DNA from: CAZOOW01 sp964581535
GTDB taxonomy: Bacteria > Patescibacteriota > Saccharimonadia > Saccharimonadales > Saccharimonadaceae
Direction: 5' to 3'
DNA length: 64,000 bases
NCBI GenBank assembly: GCA_964581535.1
Contig: CAZOOW010000005.1
Coordinates: forward strand, 12,364-76,363
Shown here: piece by piece, positions 24,736-32,376 of the stretch
Numbering within the stretch: position 1 is the first letter of the stretch
How the letters are laid out: every line of letters begins with the position of its first letter
Notes under the pieces: generated by a model
Told to the model about the DNA's origin: nothing
Database searches by the model: none
Seen by the model: only the letters and a program-made list of their open reading frames with translations
Made by a program: the position numbers and the translations under genes

Positions 24736-26214
24736 TCACGGGGTCGTTGGCCAGGACTTGATGGTGAAAGGCGCTGTCGTCTGAGTGACCGACTTTCCGG
24801 TCACCGAGTCGGTGGCCGTGACGGTGATTGTGTCCTTTCCGCCTGGCGGCACCTCGGTAGGCGCCGTGTAGGCAGAGCAAACCTGCACACCGTCAGCAGC
24901 CGGCTTCTTCACCGTGGTGAAGGAGCCGAACCGAGCCGTCCAGACGACCTCTCCGCTGTGACCAGCGGGGAAGTCGACGGTGACACAGTGGTCCATCGTG
25001 GTCGGCATTCCGGGCAACGACACGTAGAGGTCATTGAACTCCCGGAACTGGATGAAGGTCGGTGCCGGGTAGACGCACTCCGCCACGTTGACCGTGAACG
25101 GGGCCGACTTGTTGGCCGTGACGAGCAACGCGGTGCCGTTGTAGGAACCCGGAGCAAGCCCCGGGAACTCGAACGTCACACTGCTGTTCGCCGCCACCAA
25201 CTTGGTGTAGGTCTGGCCTCGGAAGGTCAGCTTCACCGTGTCGTCGTTGGCGTTCGGGTTGAACACAGTGACCTGAGCGGTCGTCGTGTCACCCGGCGCC
25301 ACGCACGCCATCGGCGCAACGTTCACAGTCGGCGAATCGTAAGTCACCGGCTGCTCGGGAACGTTGCAGACGATCTTGGCATTGACGTCGGTCTTTGCCT
25401 TCGCCATCGCTGTCGCCGATGCGTTGCCCTTCAGAGAGTTCTTGAGGTCAACGAGCAGCTGACCACGCGTGCCCTCCACCTTGGCGTCGAGCTTGGACTT
25501 GCTCCAGCCCCACACCTTGGCGACAGCCTTGGACGCGGCATCGGCAGTCGCTTGAGCGCTCGCCGAGGTACCGGCACACGGACCGGTCGCCAGTGTTGCG
25601 GCGACAGTGCTCGTGGACTTGGCAGTGGCGCTTGCCACAGCCTTCGCCCACAGCTTCTGTCGCTGAACAACCTTGTAGCGACCCTTGAAAACCTTCGTCT
25701 TCTTGACCGCAGGAGGCTTCCATTTGACAACGTTGCCGCACTTGACGACGCGCCAGACCTTGCCGTCAAAGCAGATCTTGACGCCGCCCGCGGGGGCGAC
25801 CTTCTTGATCCAGTGGCGGTGTCCGGTCGAGTCGTAGTAGTCGTTGACGTAGGTGGTCCCAGCCGGAATCACCTTGCATGACTGCTGCTGCGACTGCGGC
25901 AGACCGTCCGGCATGATGAAGCTCAGAACGAGCCGGCCATCAGCCGTCGTGCGGGCCTTTGCCTTGGCGATGGCCTTAGCCGATGAGAAGCCGTCAGCGT
26001 GAGCGCACACCTCGTAGGTGTAGTTCACACCGTCAGAGGACTCGTTCGTGGTCTCGCAGAGGTTCTCGCGCATCTGCTCCGCGAGGGAGCTGAAGAACGA
26101 GGAGGCCTTCTGGTCGACGACACTGTCGGCGGCGTTCGCGGCGGGTGCCGTGAACGAGAACATGCTCAGCATCACGGCGAGCGCCGTGAAGAGAGCGGCG
26201 ATGAGCTTGCGCAT
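24736..26214 (-). CDS. GC-rich secreted Ala-rich protein, unknown function, possibly acquired
   Basis: 493 aa from the third of three consecutive ATGs (26220, 26217, 26214), which is best spaced from AAAGGAG. A signal peptide (LIAALFTALAVMLSMFSFTA) ends in AANA. It is followed by a Cys-containing domain, a basic patch (VKKTKVFKGRYKVVQRQK), a long Ala-rich helical region with scattered Lys (about 200-310) and two beta-sandwich-like domains (VTVFNPNANDDTVKLTF; DTITVTATDSVTGKSV). There is no sorting signal or terminal membrane helix, so it is probably released or bound noncovalently. By eye its GC content is about 60%, far above the neighbours, with G/C-ending codons as in Actinobacteria. It lies between perfect inverted repeats. 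I do not recognise the family. Confidence 0.75.
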   Translation of the reverse strand: MRKLIAALFTALAVMLSMFSFTAPAANAADSVVDQKASSFFSSLAEQMRENLCETTNESSDGVNYTYEVCAHADGFSSAKAIAKAKARTTADGRLVLSFIMPDGLPQSQQQSCKVIPAGTTYVNDYYDSTGHRHWIKKVAPAGGVKICFDGKVWRVVKCGNVVKWKPPAVKKTKVFKGRYKVVQRQKLWAKAVASATAKSTSTVAATLATGPCAGTSASAQATADAASKAVAKVWGWSKSKLDAKVEGTRGQLLVDLKNSLKGNASATAMAKAKTDVNAKIVCNVPEQPVTYDSPTVNVAPMACVAPGDTTTAQVTVFNPNANDDTVKLTFRGQTYTKLVAANSSVTFEFPGLAPGSYNGTALLVTANKSAPFTVNVAECVYPAPTFIQFREFNDLYVSLPGMPTTMDHCVTVDFPAGHSGEVVWTARFGSFTTVKKPAADGVQVCSAYTAPTEVPPGGKDTITVTATDSVTGKSVTQTTAPFTIKSWPTTP

Positions 26215-26220
26215 CATCAT

Positions 26221-26537
26221 ACTCCTTTCGGATCTCGTCGTAAGCTGGCTGTTCCAGCTGGTGGTACGACTTATCCTATGCACGCAAATACATATGCACA
26301 CGATAAGCCGTACCACCCCAAATTGCAGTAGTTGATGTCTTGGGCACTTGCGAGTACAAAGACTCTAGCTAGAAACCCAATGACTATCTAGTTTGCGAGT
26401 AACTTACGTTAAAACACGTGAAAAAGCGTCGCAAACTCTTGGCTAGATTGTTAAACGACGCCTCACGATCAGAAGGGGTTCCTCCAGAGTATGCCTGGAT
26501 CAGGCTGTCTCCTTTGTTTCCCACCTCGCCTGAGGTT
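26221..26537 (-). promoter_or_regulatory. long structured leader of the GC-rich gene
   Basis: The predicted start near 26537 gives a leader of about 320 bases. It contains the right copy of the 19-bp repeat and a 16-bp hairpin just before the gene (GGTGGTACGACTTATC 26259-26274 with GATAAGCCGTACCACC 26302-26317, one G-T pair). It also has G-rich blocks such as CTCTGGAGGAACCCC on the minus strand. No known riboswitch could be assigned. The 519-base gap holds no credible gene. Confidence 0.5.
26378..26396. repeat. right copy of 19-bp perfect inverted repeat
   Basis: CAATGACTATCTAGTTTGC, the reverse complement of 24644-24662. The spacing of 1.7 kb encloses the GC-rich gene, its terminator and part of its leader. 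Confidence 0.9.
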
Positions 26538-26543
26538 GCTTAC

Positions 26544-26572
26544 ATAGTATCACAAAAAAGAGCTAATGTCAA
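26544..26572 (-). promoter_or_regulatory. strong minus-strand promoter outside the repeat-bounded segment
   Basis: Minus-strand TTGACA (26572-26567), 17-base spacer, TACTAT (26549-26544). It points through the right repeat towards the GC-rich gene. Confidence 0.7.
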
Positions 26573-26721
26573 TATCTTTTCCCATGTTTATAAAAAAACA
26601 CAAGAATTATAAGCAAAAGTGTCACCACCTCTGTTGATGTTCATTTTCATTCATTATGACGAAACATGCATAAAATACCTGTTTAACAGATGAAAAGTAC
26701 ATCAAAAAAGCTGTCTCAGGC

Positions 26722-26727
26722 TATACT
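26722..26727 (+). promoter_or_regulatory. -10 of uvrC (leaderless GTG start)
   Basis: TATACT ends 6 bases before the GTG at 26734, the shortest gap in the set. Confidence 0.5.
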
Positions 26728-26733
26728 GGTAGA

Positions 26734-28344
26734 GTGAACGACAAACTCTTAAAAAAACTAAAGGAATTACCTGCTGAACCAGGAGTATATTTCCATAAAT
26801 CGCGCTCAGGAGAGGTTATTTACGTGGGAAAAGCGGCCAGTCTTCGCAACAGGGTGCGGCAGTATTTCCAAAAGTCTCGTCTGCGTGATGTCAAAACCGA
26901 CGCACTCGTGGCTGAAATAACAGATACGGAGTGGATACCGGTCGAAACGGAGCTCGATGCGTTGTTTCTAGAGTCGGAAATGATAAAGCGCTACAAACCA
27001 CGCTATAACGTTTTGCTACGCGATGACAAAAGCCAGTTGTATGTCCGTATCCCGATGAATGACGCGTATCCGGCCATAACCTATACTCGTGGCCCGCTCG
27101 ATGATGGTGCGACGTATTTCGGCCCCTACTATAACGGGTGGGCTGTGCGAAAGGCACTCAGGTATCTGCGGCGCGTTTTCCCCTATAGTACCCACGAAAC
27201 GCTGCCAAAACGGCTTTGCCTGCAGTACCATATCGGCCTTTGTCCAGGGGTCGAAGCGCAGAAAATTTCTTCCGTCGCCTATAAGGAGACTCTAAAAAAG
27301 CTAATCCGCTACCTGAAGGGTGAGCGTAAAGCTCTCATCAAAGAGATTGAGCGGGATATGAAAAAAGCGGCGAGTGAGCATGATTTCGAACGAGCGGCAC
27401 TGCTTCGCAACCGTTTGCGTAACTTGCATGAGCTGCAGCGGCAGATTGTTTTTGGCGACAGGGAATTTATGGATATCAGCAAAGATCAGGGGTTGGCTGG
27501 GCTCCAGACGCTACTTGGGCTCCAGACTGTACCAAAACGAATCGAAGGCTATGACATTTCCCACATGAGCGGAACAAACAATGTCGCGAGCATGGTCGTA
27601 GCAACAAACGGACTGGCAGACAAGAGTCAGTACCGCAAGTTTAAGATGCGTTTGCCGGGTAACGATGATTTTGGCCATATGCGCGAAACCATGAGCAGGC
27701 GCTTCAGCAAAAAACATGACGACTGGCCCCGACCTGATCTGATAGTTATCGACGGGGGAAAAGGGCAGCTGTCGGCTGCAGCTGGGGTTGTAAGAGAGCT
27801 AGGTATCGATATTCCGATGATCGGGCTTGCGAAGCGGGATGAACAGATCGTGGTCTCAGCAACTCTTTCCGATGTTAGCCTGAATATCCCGGGTATCAAA
27901 GCATGGGCACGAGAAAAGAGTCCTTTCGATGAACCGCATACTATGCCGCTCGGCGGCAAAGCGCTCGAAAGTAAGTACGTCGCATTGTATACGCAAGATG
28001 GCTATATGGCAGGAACGGAAGACGAAGGCGATTTTACCCTAGTGAGTCTGCCGAAAAACCACCATATTGTGAAACTGCTGCAACGTCTTCGGGACGAATC
28101 ACACCGGTTCGCCGTCAGCTACCATTCCACGCTAAAACGAAAAGGCGCGACAAAAAGCATCCTAGATGATATACCCGGTGTTGGATCTGCGACCAGAAAA
28201 AAAATCGTAGCAAGTTTTGGCAGTGGGCTAGGGGCAAAAACTGCTTCGCGGGAGCAGCTTCAGGCAGTCGTTGGCGACAAGCTCGGCAACAAGATATATG
28301 CGTGGTTTCACCCGGAGAACGAAAAAGCCAAAGCGAGCGAGTAA
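26734..28344 (+). CDS. uvrC: excinuclease ABC subunit C
   Basis: 536 aa, slightly short for UvrC. In order: the GIY-YIG nuclease domain (EPGVYFHKSRSGEVIYVGKA, residues about 15-35, then SLRNRVRQYF); a UVR/UvrB-binding helix pair (KKAASEHDFERAALLRNRL); the RNase H-like endonuclease half (IEGYDISHMSGTNNVASMVV; LIVIDGGKGQLSAA); and a C-terminal helix-hairpin-helix region (LDDIPGVGSATRKKIV). It makes both incisions beside the lesion. The GTG start is supported by the -10 six bases earlier. It is followed after 10 bases by pepP. Confidence 0.96.
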   Translation: MNDKLLKKLKELPAEPGVYFHKSRSGEVIYVGKAASLRNRVRQYFQKSRLRDVKTDALVAEITDTEWIPVETELDALFLESEMIKRYKPRYNVLLRDDKSQLYVRIPMNDAYPAITYTRGPLDDGATYFGPYYNGWAVRKALRYLRRVFPYSTHETLPKRLCLQYHIGLCPGVEAQKISSVAYKETLKKLIRYLKGERKALIKEIERDMKKAASEHDFERAALLRNRLRNLHELQRQIVFGDREFMDISKDQGLAGLQTLLGLQTVPKRIEGYDISHMSGTNNVASMVVATNGLADKSQYRKFKMRLPGNDDFGHMRETMSRRFSKKHDDWPRPDLIVIDGGKGQLSAAAGVVRELGIDIPMIGLAKRDEQIVVSATLSDVSLNIPGIKAWAREKSPFDEPHTMPLGGKALESKYVALYTQDGYMAGTEDEGDFTLVSLPKNHHIVKLLQRLRDESHRFAVSYHSTLKRKGATKSILDDIPGVGSATRKKIVASFGSGLGAKTASREQLQAVVGDKLGNKIYAWFHPENEKAKASE

Positions 28345-28354
28345 ACTTAGTACT

Positions 28355-29557
28355 ATGAACGCGTCATTTTTCGAGTTAAATCGCTCACGTCTTAGGGAAT
28401 CGCTAAAGCACGGCTCGCTTATCGTTATAACAGGGTATGGGGAGATGCAGCACAGGCATGACTGCGTTGTACCATTTGCTCAGGAGGCGAATTTTTACTA
28501 CCTCACAGGAATCACGGAGCCGGATTGGTGGTGGATGCAAGATGGCATCAGCGGGAAAGAATACCTAGTAAGACCAGATATGAGCGAGCAGAAACAAATC
28601 TTTGACGGCAGTTTGTCGAATTTCGATGCTACGCGTGCAAGTGGAATAAAAAATATCATCGGTAGGGACGAGGCTATGCGTGTAATGCGCACCTGGGCAA
28701 AAACGCATAGTATTGTCTACACTACTGAACAACCTCGTTTTCTAACTGAGATGAATATGCAGCTGAATCATGCGCAAAGCGAGTTACATAAGGTGTTAGA
28801 ACGAACATTTAAAACTGTTCAAGTGTGTACTCGGGAGCTCGCGCAGCTCAGAGCTATAAAACAGCCTGAGGAGATTGTCGCCATTGAAAAAGCTATAACT
28901 ATCACTATTAAGGCCTTTGAGGCGGCAAAAATAGCGCTGAAGACTGCAAAATATGAATACGAGATAGAAGCAGCGATGACTCATGAGATTCGTCGGGGCG
29001 GTGCCTCGGGGCACGCCTATACACCGATTGTTGCCGCTGGGGGTAATGCCTGCACACTTCATTATGTACAGAACAACCAGTCACTACGAAAGAAAGAGCT
29101 CCTTCTCATCGATGTGGGCGCCTGCGTTGACGGATATGCCGCGGATATAACCCGGACGTATGCAATAGGTACTCCGAGCAAGCGCCAAAAAACCGTACAT
29201 GCGGCTGTATGCGAGGTTCAGTCGCGGTGCATTAATTTGCTTAAACCGGGGCTTAGTTTTCAGGAGTACGAAGAGCGGGTGAGAACAATCATGGAAGGCG
29301 CGATCGACAAACTGGGGTTGCCAGTCGCCGACTACCGCAAATATTTCCCTCATGCTATAGGACATGGACTAGGGCTCGACGTACACGACGCACTGCATGC
29401 TGAAAAGCAACCAGTTTTTCAACCTGGGATGGTGGTCACTGTTGAGCCGGGGATTTATATACCAGGGGAACGAATCGGAGTGCGTATAGAAGACGATGTT
29501 CTCATAACAGAGAATGGGCATAAGAACTTGAGTGCAAAATTGTCGACGGACTGGTAA
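28355..29557 (+). CDS. pepP: Xaa-Pro aminopeptidase (PepP-like, M24B)
   Basis: 400 aa metallopeptidase removing an N-terminal residue next to proline. An N-terminal aminopeptidase-P domain (FEVNRSRL-like start FELNRSRLRESL, YYLTGITEPDWWW) precedes the pita-bread fold. Metal ligands are visible in LLIDVGACVDGYAADITRTY (two Asp), FPHAIGHGLGLDVHD (His), VVTVEPGIYIPG (Glu) and VRIEDDVLIT (Glu). The ATG at 28355 gives the expected family N-terminus; a longer frame would overlap uvrC. In an organism that feeds on host peptides it helps degrade proline-containing peptides, and a peptide-binding receptor is encoded 0.7 kb downstream. Confidence 0.93.
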   Translation: MNASFFELNRSRLRESLKHGSLIVITGYGEMQHRHDCVVPFAQEANFYYLTGITEPDWWWMQDGISGKEYLVRPDMSEQKQIFDGSLSNFDATRASGIKNIIGRDEAMRVMRTWAKTHSIVYTTEQPRFLTEMNMQLNHAQSELHKVLERTFKTVQVCTRELAQLRAIKQPEEIVAIEKAITITIKAFEAAKIALKTAKYEYEIEAAMTHEIRRGGASGHAYTPIVAAGGNACTLHYVQNNQSLRKKELLLIDVGACVDGYAADITRTYAIGTPSKRQKTVHAAVCEVQSRCINLLKPGLSFQEYEERVRTIMEGAIDKLGLPVADYRKYFPHAIGHGLGLDVHDALHAEKQPVFQPGMVVTVEPGIYIPGERIGVRIEDDVLITENGHKNLSAKLSTDW

Positions 29558-29582
29558 TACCTAAGGTATAATGAACCCAAAT

Positions 29583-29969
29583 ATGCGAAAACAATTTGCG
29601 GTCTTTGTACTGCGCTGGATATTGAACTCGTTCGGGTTGTGGTTGGCTAGCCGTATGCTCGGTGCTAGCTTTGATGATACCGGAGCATCGACCACGACTT
29701 TTATGTTGGCCGGCCTTATCTTGTCATTAGTCAACAGCCTGCTCAAACCGATCGTAGTTGTCCTTGCATTACCTGCTATTCTAGTCACGCTTGGACTATT
29801 TATGTTGGTAGTTAACGGCCTGATGGTCTACATTGCCCTCAAATTCGTTCCTCATATGGATATAAGCTTTCTCGCGGCGATATTGGTCGGAGTTATCATC
29901 AGTCTGTTAAACTATATTATCAGTGGATTGCTCGAGATACAGGGTAATACGAAGGAGATATCCGTATGA
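29583..29969 (+). CDS. phage-holin-family (Mycobacterial 4TM) membrane protein
   Basis: 128 aa with four hydrophobic helices. The N-terminus KQFAVFVLRWILNSFGLWLA and the motif LVNSLLKPIVVVLALPAILV are typical of the PF04020-type family widespread in Actinobacteria and CPR; the function is unknown and not demonstrated to be lysis. ATG 29583 is preferred because the earlier ATG at 29571 is part of a TATAAT box (29567-29572) that lies 10 bases before 29583, as in other leaderless genes here. Its stop overlaps the start of secG. Confidence 0.8.
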   Translation: MRKQFAVFVLRWILNSFGLWLASRMLGASFDDTGASTTTFMLAGLILSLVNSLLKPIVVVLALPAILVTLGLFMLVVNGLMVYIALKFVPHMDISFLAAILVGVIISLLNYIISGLLEIQGNTKEISV

Positions 29970-30208
29970 ATGACATTATGAAAACAATCGTTGACTTTAT
30001 GCCTATCGTCACTGTGATAACAGCGGTTCTGATGACGCTTTTTATCTTGCTTCAAGCACGCGGCGCCAGTCTTGGGGCAGGGTTTGGAAGTTCGGGTGAG
30101 CTTTTTACGACGCGTCGCGGTATCGACAAAAGCCTATATGAGGCTACGATTGTGGTTGCGGTGCTGTTCGTGCTGTCTATACTCATCAGTCTCATAGTAG
30201 CGAAATAG
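29966..30208 (+). CDS. secG: protein translocase subunit SecG
   Basis: 80 aa with two transmembrane helices separated by the conserved polar loop LLQARGASLGAGFGSSGELF, then RRGIDKSLYEATI before helix two. SecG supports SecYEG-mediated export, needed for the many secreted proteins in this window. The ATG overlaps the end of the holin-family gene (four bases) and has GAAGGAGA upstream. The peptide-binding protein gene follows 20 bases later and may share the transcript. Confidence 0.92.
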   Translation: MNDIMKTIVDFMPIVTVITAVLMTLFILLQARGASLGAGFGSSGELFTTRRGIDKSLYEATIVVAVLFVLSILISLIVAK

Positions 30209-30228
30209 GAGGGGCGGGAAAGAGGAAA

Positions 30229-32037
30229 GTGGCAAAAGACGACCCAACCTCGAGTCAGTGGAAACGGTTTGCGCGGCTAAAAACACCTAGCAGTAAGCAG
30301 GTGCGGAGCCGTGCCCGTCGCATAGAGAACCTGACTATTCGTCATGCACACCGGTTCATTATATCTCGCTGGGCAAACCTCAAAGAAGTTCGACGGCATG
30401 CGATAGGCTGGCTGCTGCTGGCAAGTTTACTAGTGGTTGTGACGCTTCTACAGCTGATATGGATACGCTCGAACTATGTGGCAAAACAGCCTGTGGAAGG
30501 TGGCATGTATGCCGAAGGGGTTGTCGGACGACTTGATACGCTAAATCCAATCTATGCGGCCACGCAATCTGAACGTTCTGCGAGCAACCTCTTGTTTTCA
30601 TCACTGTTACGCTATGATGCTCAAAACAACCTTGAGTCTGATTTGGCCGAAACCTATACTCGTTCAGATGACGGCAAAGAATACACCGTGCACATGCGCA
30701 AGGACGCAAACTGGCACGACGGAAAGCGAGTTACGGCCGATGACGTTATGTTTACAATGAAGCTCATTAAGAATCCTGCCAGTCGGTCGTATATGTATCG
30801 GACGTGGCAAGACATAAAGGTTGAGGAGATTGACCGATATACTCTCAAGTTCGTTTTGAATAACCCATATGCGCCTTTCCCGCATGCATTAACATTTGGA
30901 ATTTTGCCAAAGCATATATTGGAAACAACAGCGCCCGCCCGTATGCGAGAAAATACCTTTAATCGTCAACCTGTTGGCAGCGGTCCATTCGTTTTTAGAA
31001 ATATTCAGAGCATAAACCCTGCAACCGACAGAGCGGTACTTTCGCTGGTTCGAAACGACAGTTATTACCGAGGACCCGTTAAGTTGGAACGGTTCCAGCT
31101 TCATACTTTTAAAACGCATGATGATCTTCGAAAAGGGTTCTTGAGTCAGGAGATAAATGCGGCAAATGATGTCACAGCACGTGATGTTATGGAGATAAAA
31201 AAAGATTCACCGAATGGCGTTACAGTATCATCCGCAAAGTTGAACAACGCGGCCTTCGCATTTTTGAGAATGGACAGCCCTATACTCCAAGACGCCGCGG
31301 TACGTAAGGCGCTCGTCAAGGCAACTAACCAGCGCGAGATCATAAAGAGTATCGGTGGTCTTGCGTCGCCTCTGTATGGACCATTGCTCGCAGATCAGAT
31401 CGGGGGTCGTGTAGATACATCCCAAGCTATGTTCGACAAGGCAGCCGCAGAAGCCGAACTTGATGCAGCAGGCTGGGTTCGTGGCCAGAATGGATCGCGC
31501 ATGAAAGACGGACAACCATTAACGCTGATAATTGTCGCTCCGAAGCGAGGCGACTTTATAGAAGTTGCCGAGACATTAGCAAAACAATGGCAGGCAGTCG
31601 GCGTGTCTGTAAACATACAAAAAGTCGATGCTGATACGCTTGAGCAGAATATCATAAAGCCGCGTGCTTATGACGTTCTTATATACGAACTCGCGCTTGG
31701 TGCGGATCCAGATGTTTTTGCGTATTGGCATTCGTCACAGGCAAGTGTGCGCGGGTATAATCTCTCGAACTATAAATCATCAACGGTTGATGATGCGCTC
31801 ATCGGGGCACGTGCAAGGATAGAGCCTGACCTACGGCAAGCAAAATACCTATCGTTTTATAAGCAATGGGTGGCCGATGCCCCGGCCGTTGCACTCTACC
31901 AGCCGCATCTCCACTACATCATGACTGATGGAACGATGTCGATGGCTCGCGAGACGGCAGTTGTTGATGACTTGAACCGATACCACCAGATAGAAACGTG
32001 GACCATTCAAAGCGACGAGCAGTTTAAAACACCTTAA
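30229..32037 (+). CDS. peptide ABC transporter substrate-binding protein (SBP_bac_5), membrane anchored
   Basis: 602 aa with GTG start behind AGAGGAAAG. An unusually long basic cytosolic N-terminus (about 60 aa, rich in Arg) precedes one hydrophobic segment (AIGWLLLASLLVVVTLLQLI, about 64-83). An extracellular family 5 periplasmic-binding fold follows: EGVVGRLDTLNPIYAATQSE, LETYTRSDDGKEYTVHMRKD-like (AETYTRSDDGKEYTVHMRKD), WHDGKRVTADDVMFTMKLI, FGILPKHIL. It should capture oligopeptides. It has no lipobox Cys, so it is anchored by the helix instead. Permease and ATPase genes are not adjacent. The long positively charged N-terminus is unusual for the family. Confidence 0.88.
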   Translation: MAKDDPTSSQWKRFARLKTPSSKQVRSRARRIENLTIRHAHRFIISRWANLKEVRRHAIGWLLLASLLVVVTLLQLIWIRSNYVAKQPVEGGMYAEGVVGRLDTLNPIYAATQSERSASNLLFSSLLRYDAQNNLESDLAETYTRSDDGKEYTVHMRKDANWHDGKRVTADDVMFTMKLIKNPASRSYMYRTWQDIKVEEIDRYTLKFVLNNPYAPFPHALTFGILPKHILETTAPARMRENTFNRQPVGSGPFVFRNIQSINPATDRAVLSLVRNDSYYRGPVKLERFQLHTFKTHDDLRKGFLSQEINAANDVTARDVMEIKKDSPNGVTVSSAKLNNAAFAFLRMDSPILQDAAVRKALVKATNQREIIKSIGGLASPLYGPLLADQIGGRVDTSQAMFDKAAAEAELDAAGWVRGQNGSRMKDGQPLTLIIVAPKRGDFIEVAETLAKQWQAVGVSVNIQKVDADTLEQNIIKPRAYDVLIYELALGADPDVFAYWHSSQASVRGYNLSNYKSSTVDDALIGARARIEPDLRQAKYLSFYKQWVADAPAVALYQPHLHYIMTDGTMSMARETAVVDDLNRYHQIETWTIQSDEQFKTP

Positions 32038-32079
32038 TTTTTACAATAAAAAACCAGTCACAAGGACTGATTTGTATAT

Positions 32080-32167
32080 TGGTGCAGTGAAGAGGACTTG
32101 AACCTCCACGAGCGCAATGCTCACTAGCCCCTCAAGCTAGCGCGTCTACCAATTCCGCCACCACTGC
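32080..32167 (-). tRNA. tRNA-Leu(GAG)
   Basis: Class II tRNA on the minus strand with long variable arm. Acceptor GCAGTGG pairs with TCACTGC, the anticodon loop CTTGAGG gives GAG, the T-loop TTCAAGT is normal and CCA is encoded. Confidence 0.95.
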
Positions 32168-32376
32168 ATAATGTTTGGGCGTGCTTTTAATGAAAAGTGC
32201 AAATGATTATCGTGGTTCGATGTGTGCGTCGACGGATATCAACGTTTCAGCCACCCGCTACCACGTAACGATAAAAGTACTGAGGTATTGTACTGGAAAT
32301 GAAATATTTTCTCAAGAGATAGCAGAGTAAACGCGCTCATGCTATCATAGGACTCAGAAATGCGGGGGAAAACTAA

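Noticed and set aside
24958..25881. 307-codon + strand frame opposite the GC-rich gene
   Set aside because: High GC removes stop codons on the opposite strand. The translation is Arg/His/Val-rich without domains, while the minus frame has a signal peptide, ribosome site and sensible domains.
26418..26612. 64-codon + strand frame starting MKKRRKLLARLL
   Set aside because: It lies over the leader of the minus-strand gene, starts with GTG without a ribosome site or promoter, and overlaps the strong minus promoter.
29571..29582. ATG at 29571 as start of the holin-family gene
   Set aside because: That ATG is part of a TATAAT box; the next in-frame ATG at 29583 fits both the leaderless spacing and the family N-terminus.
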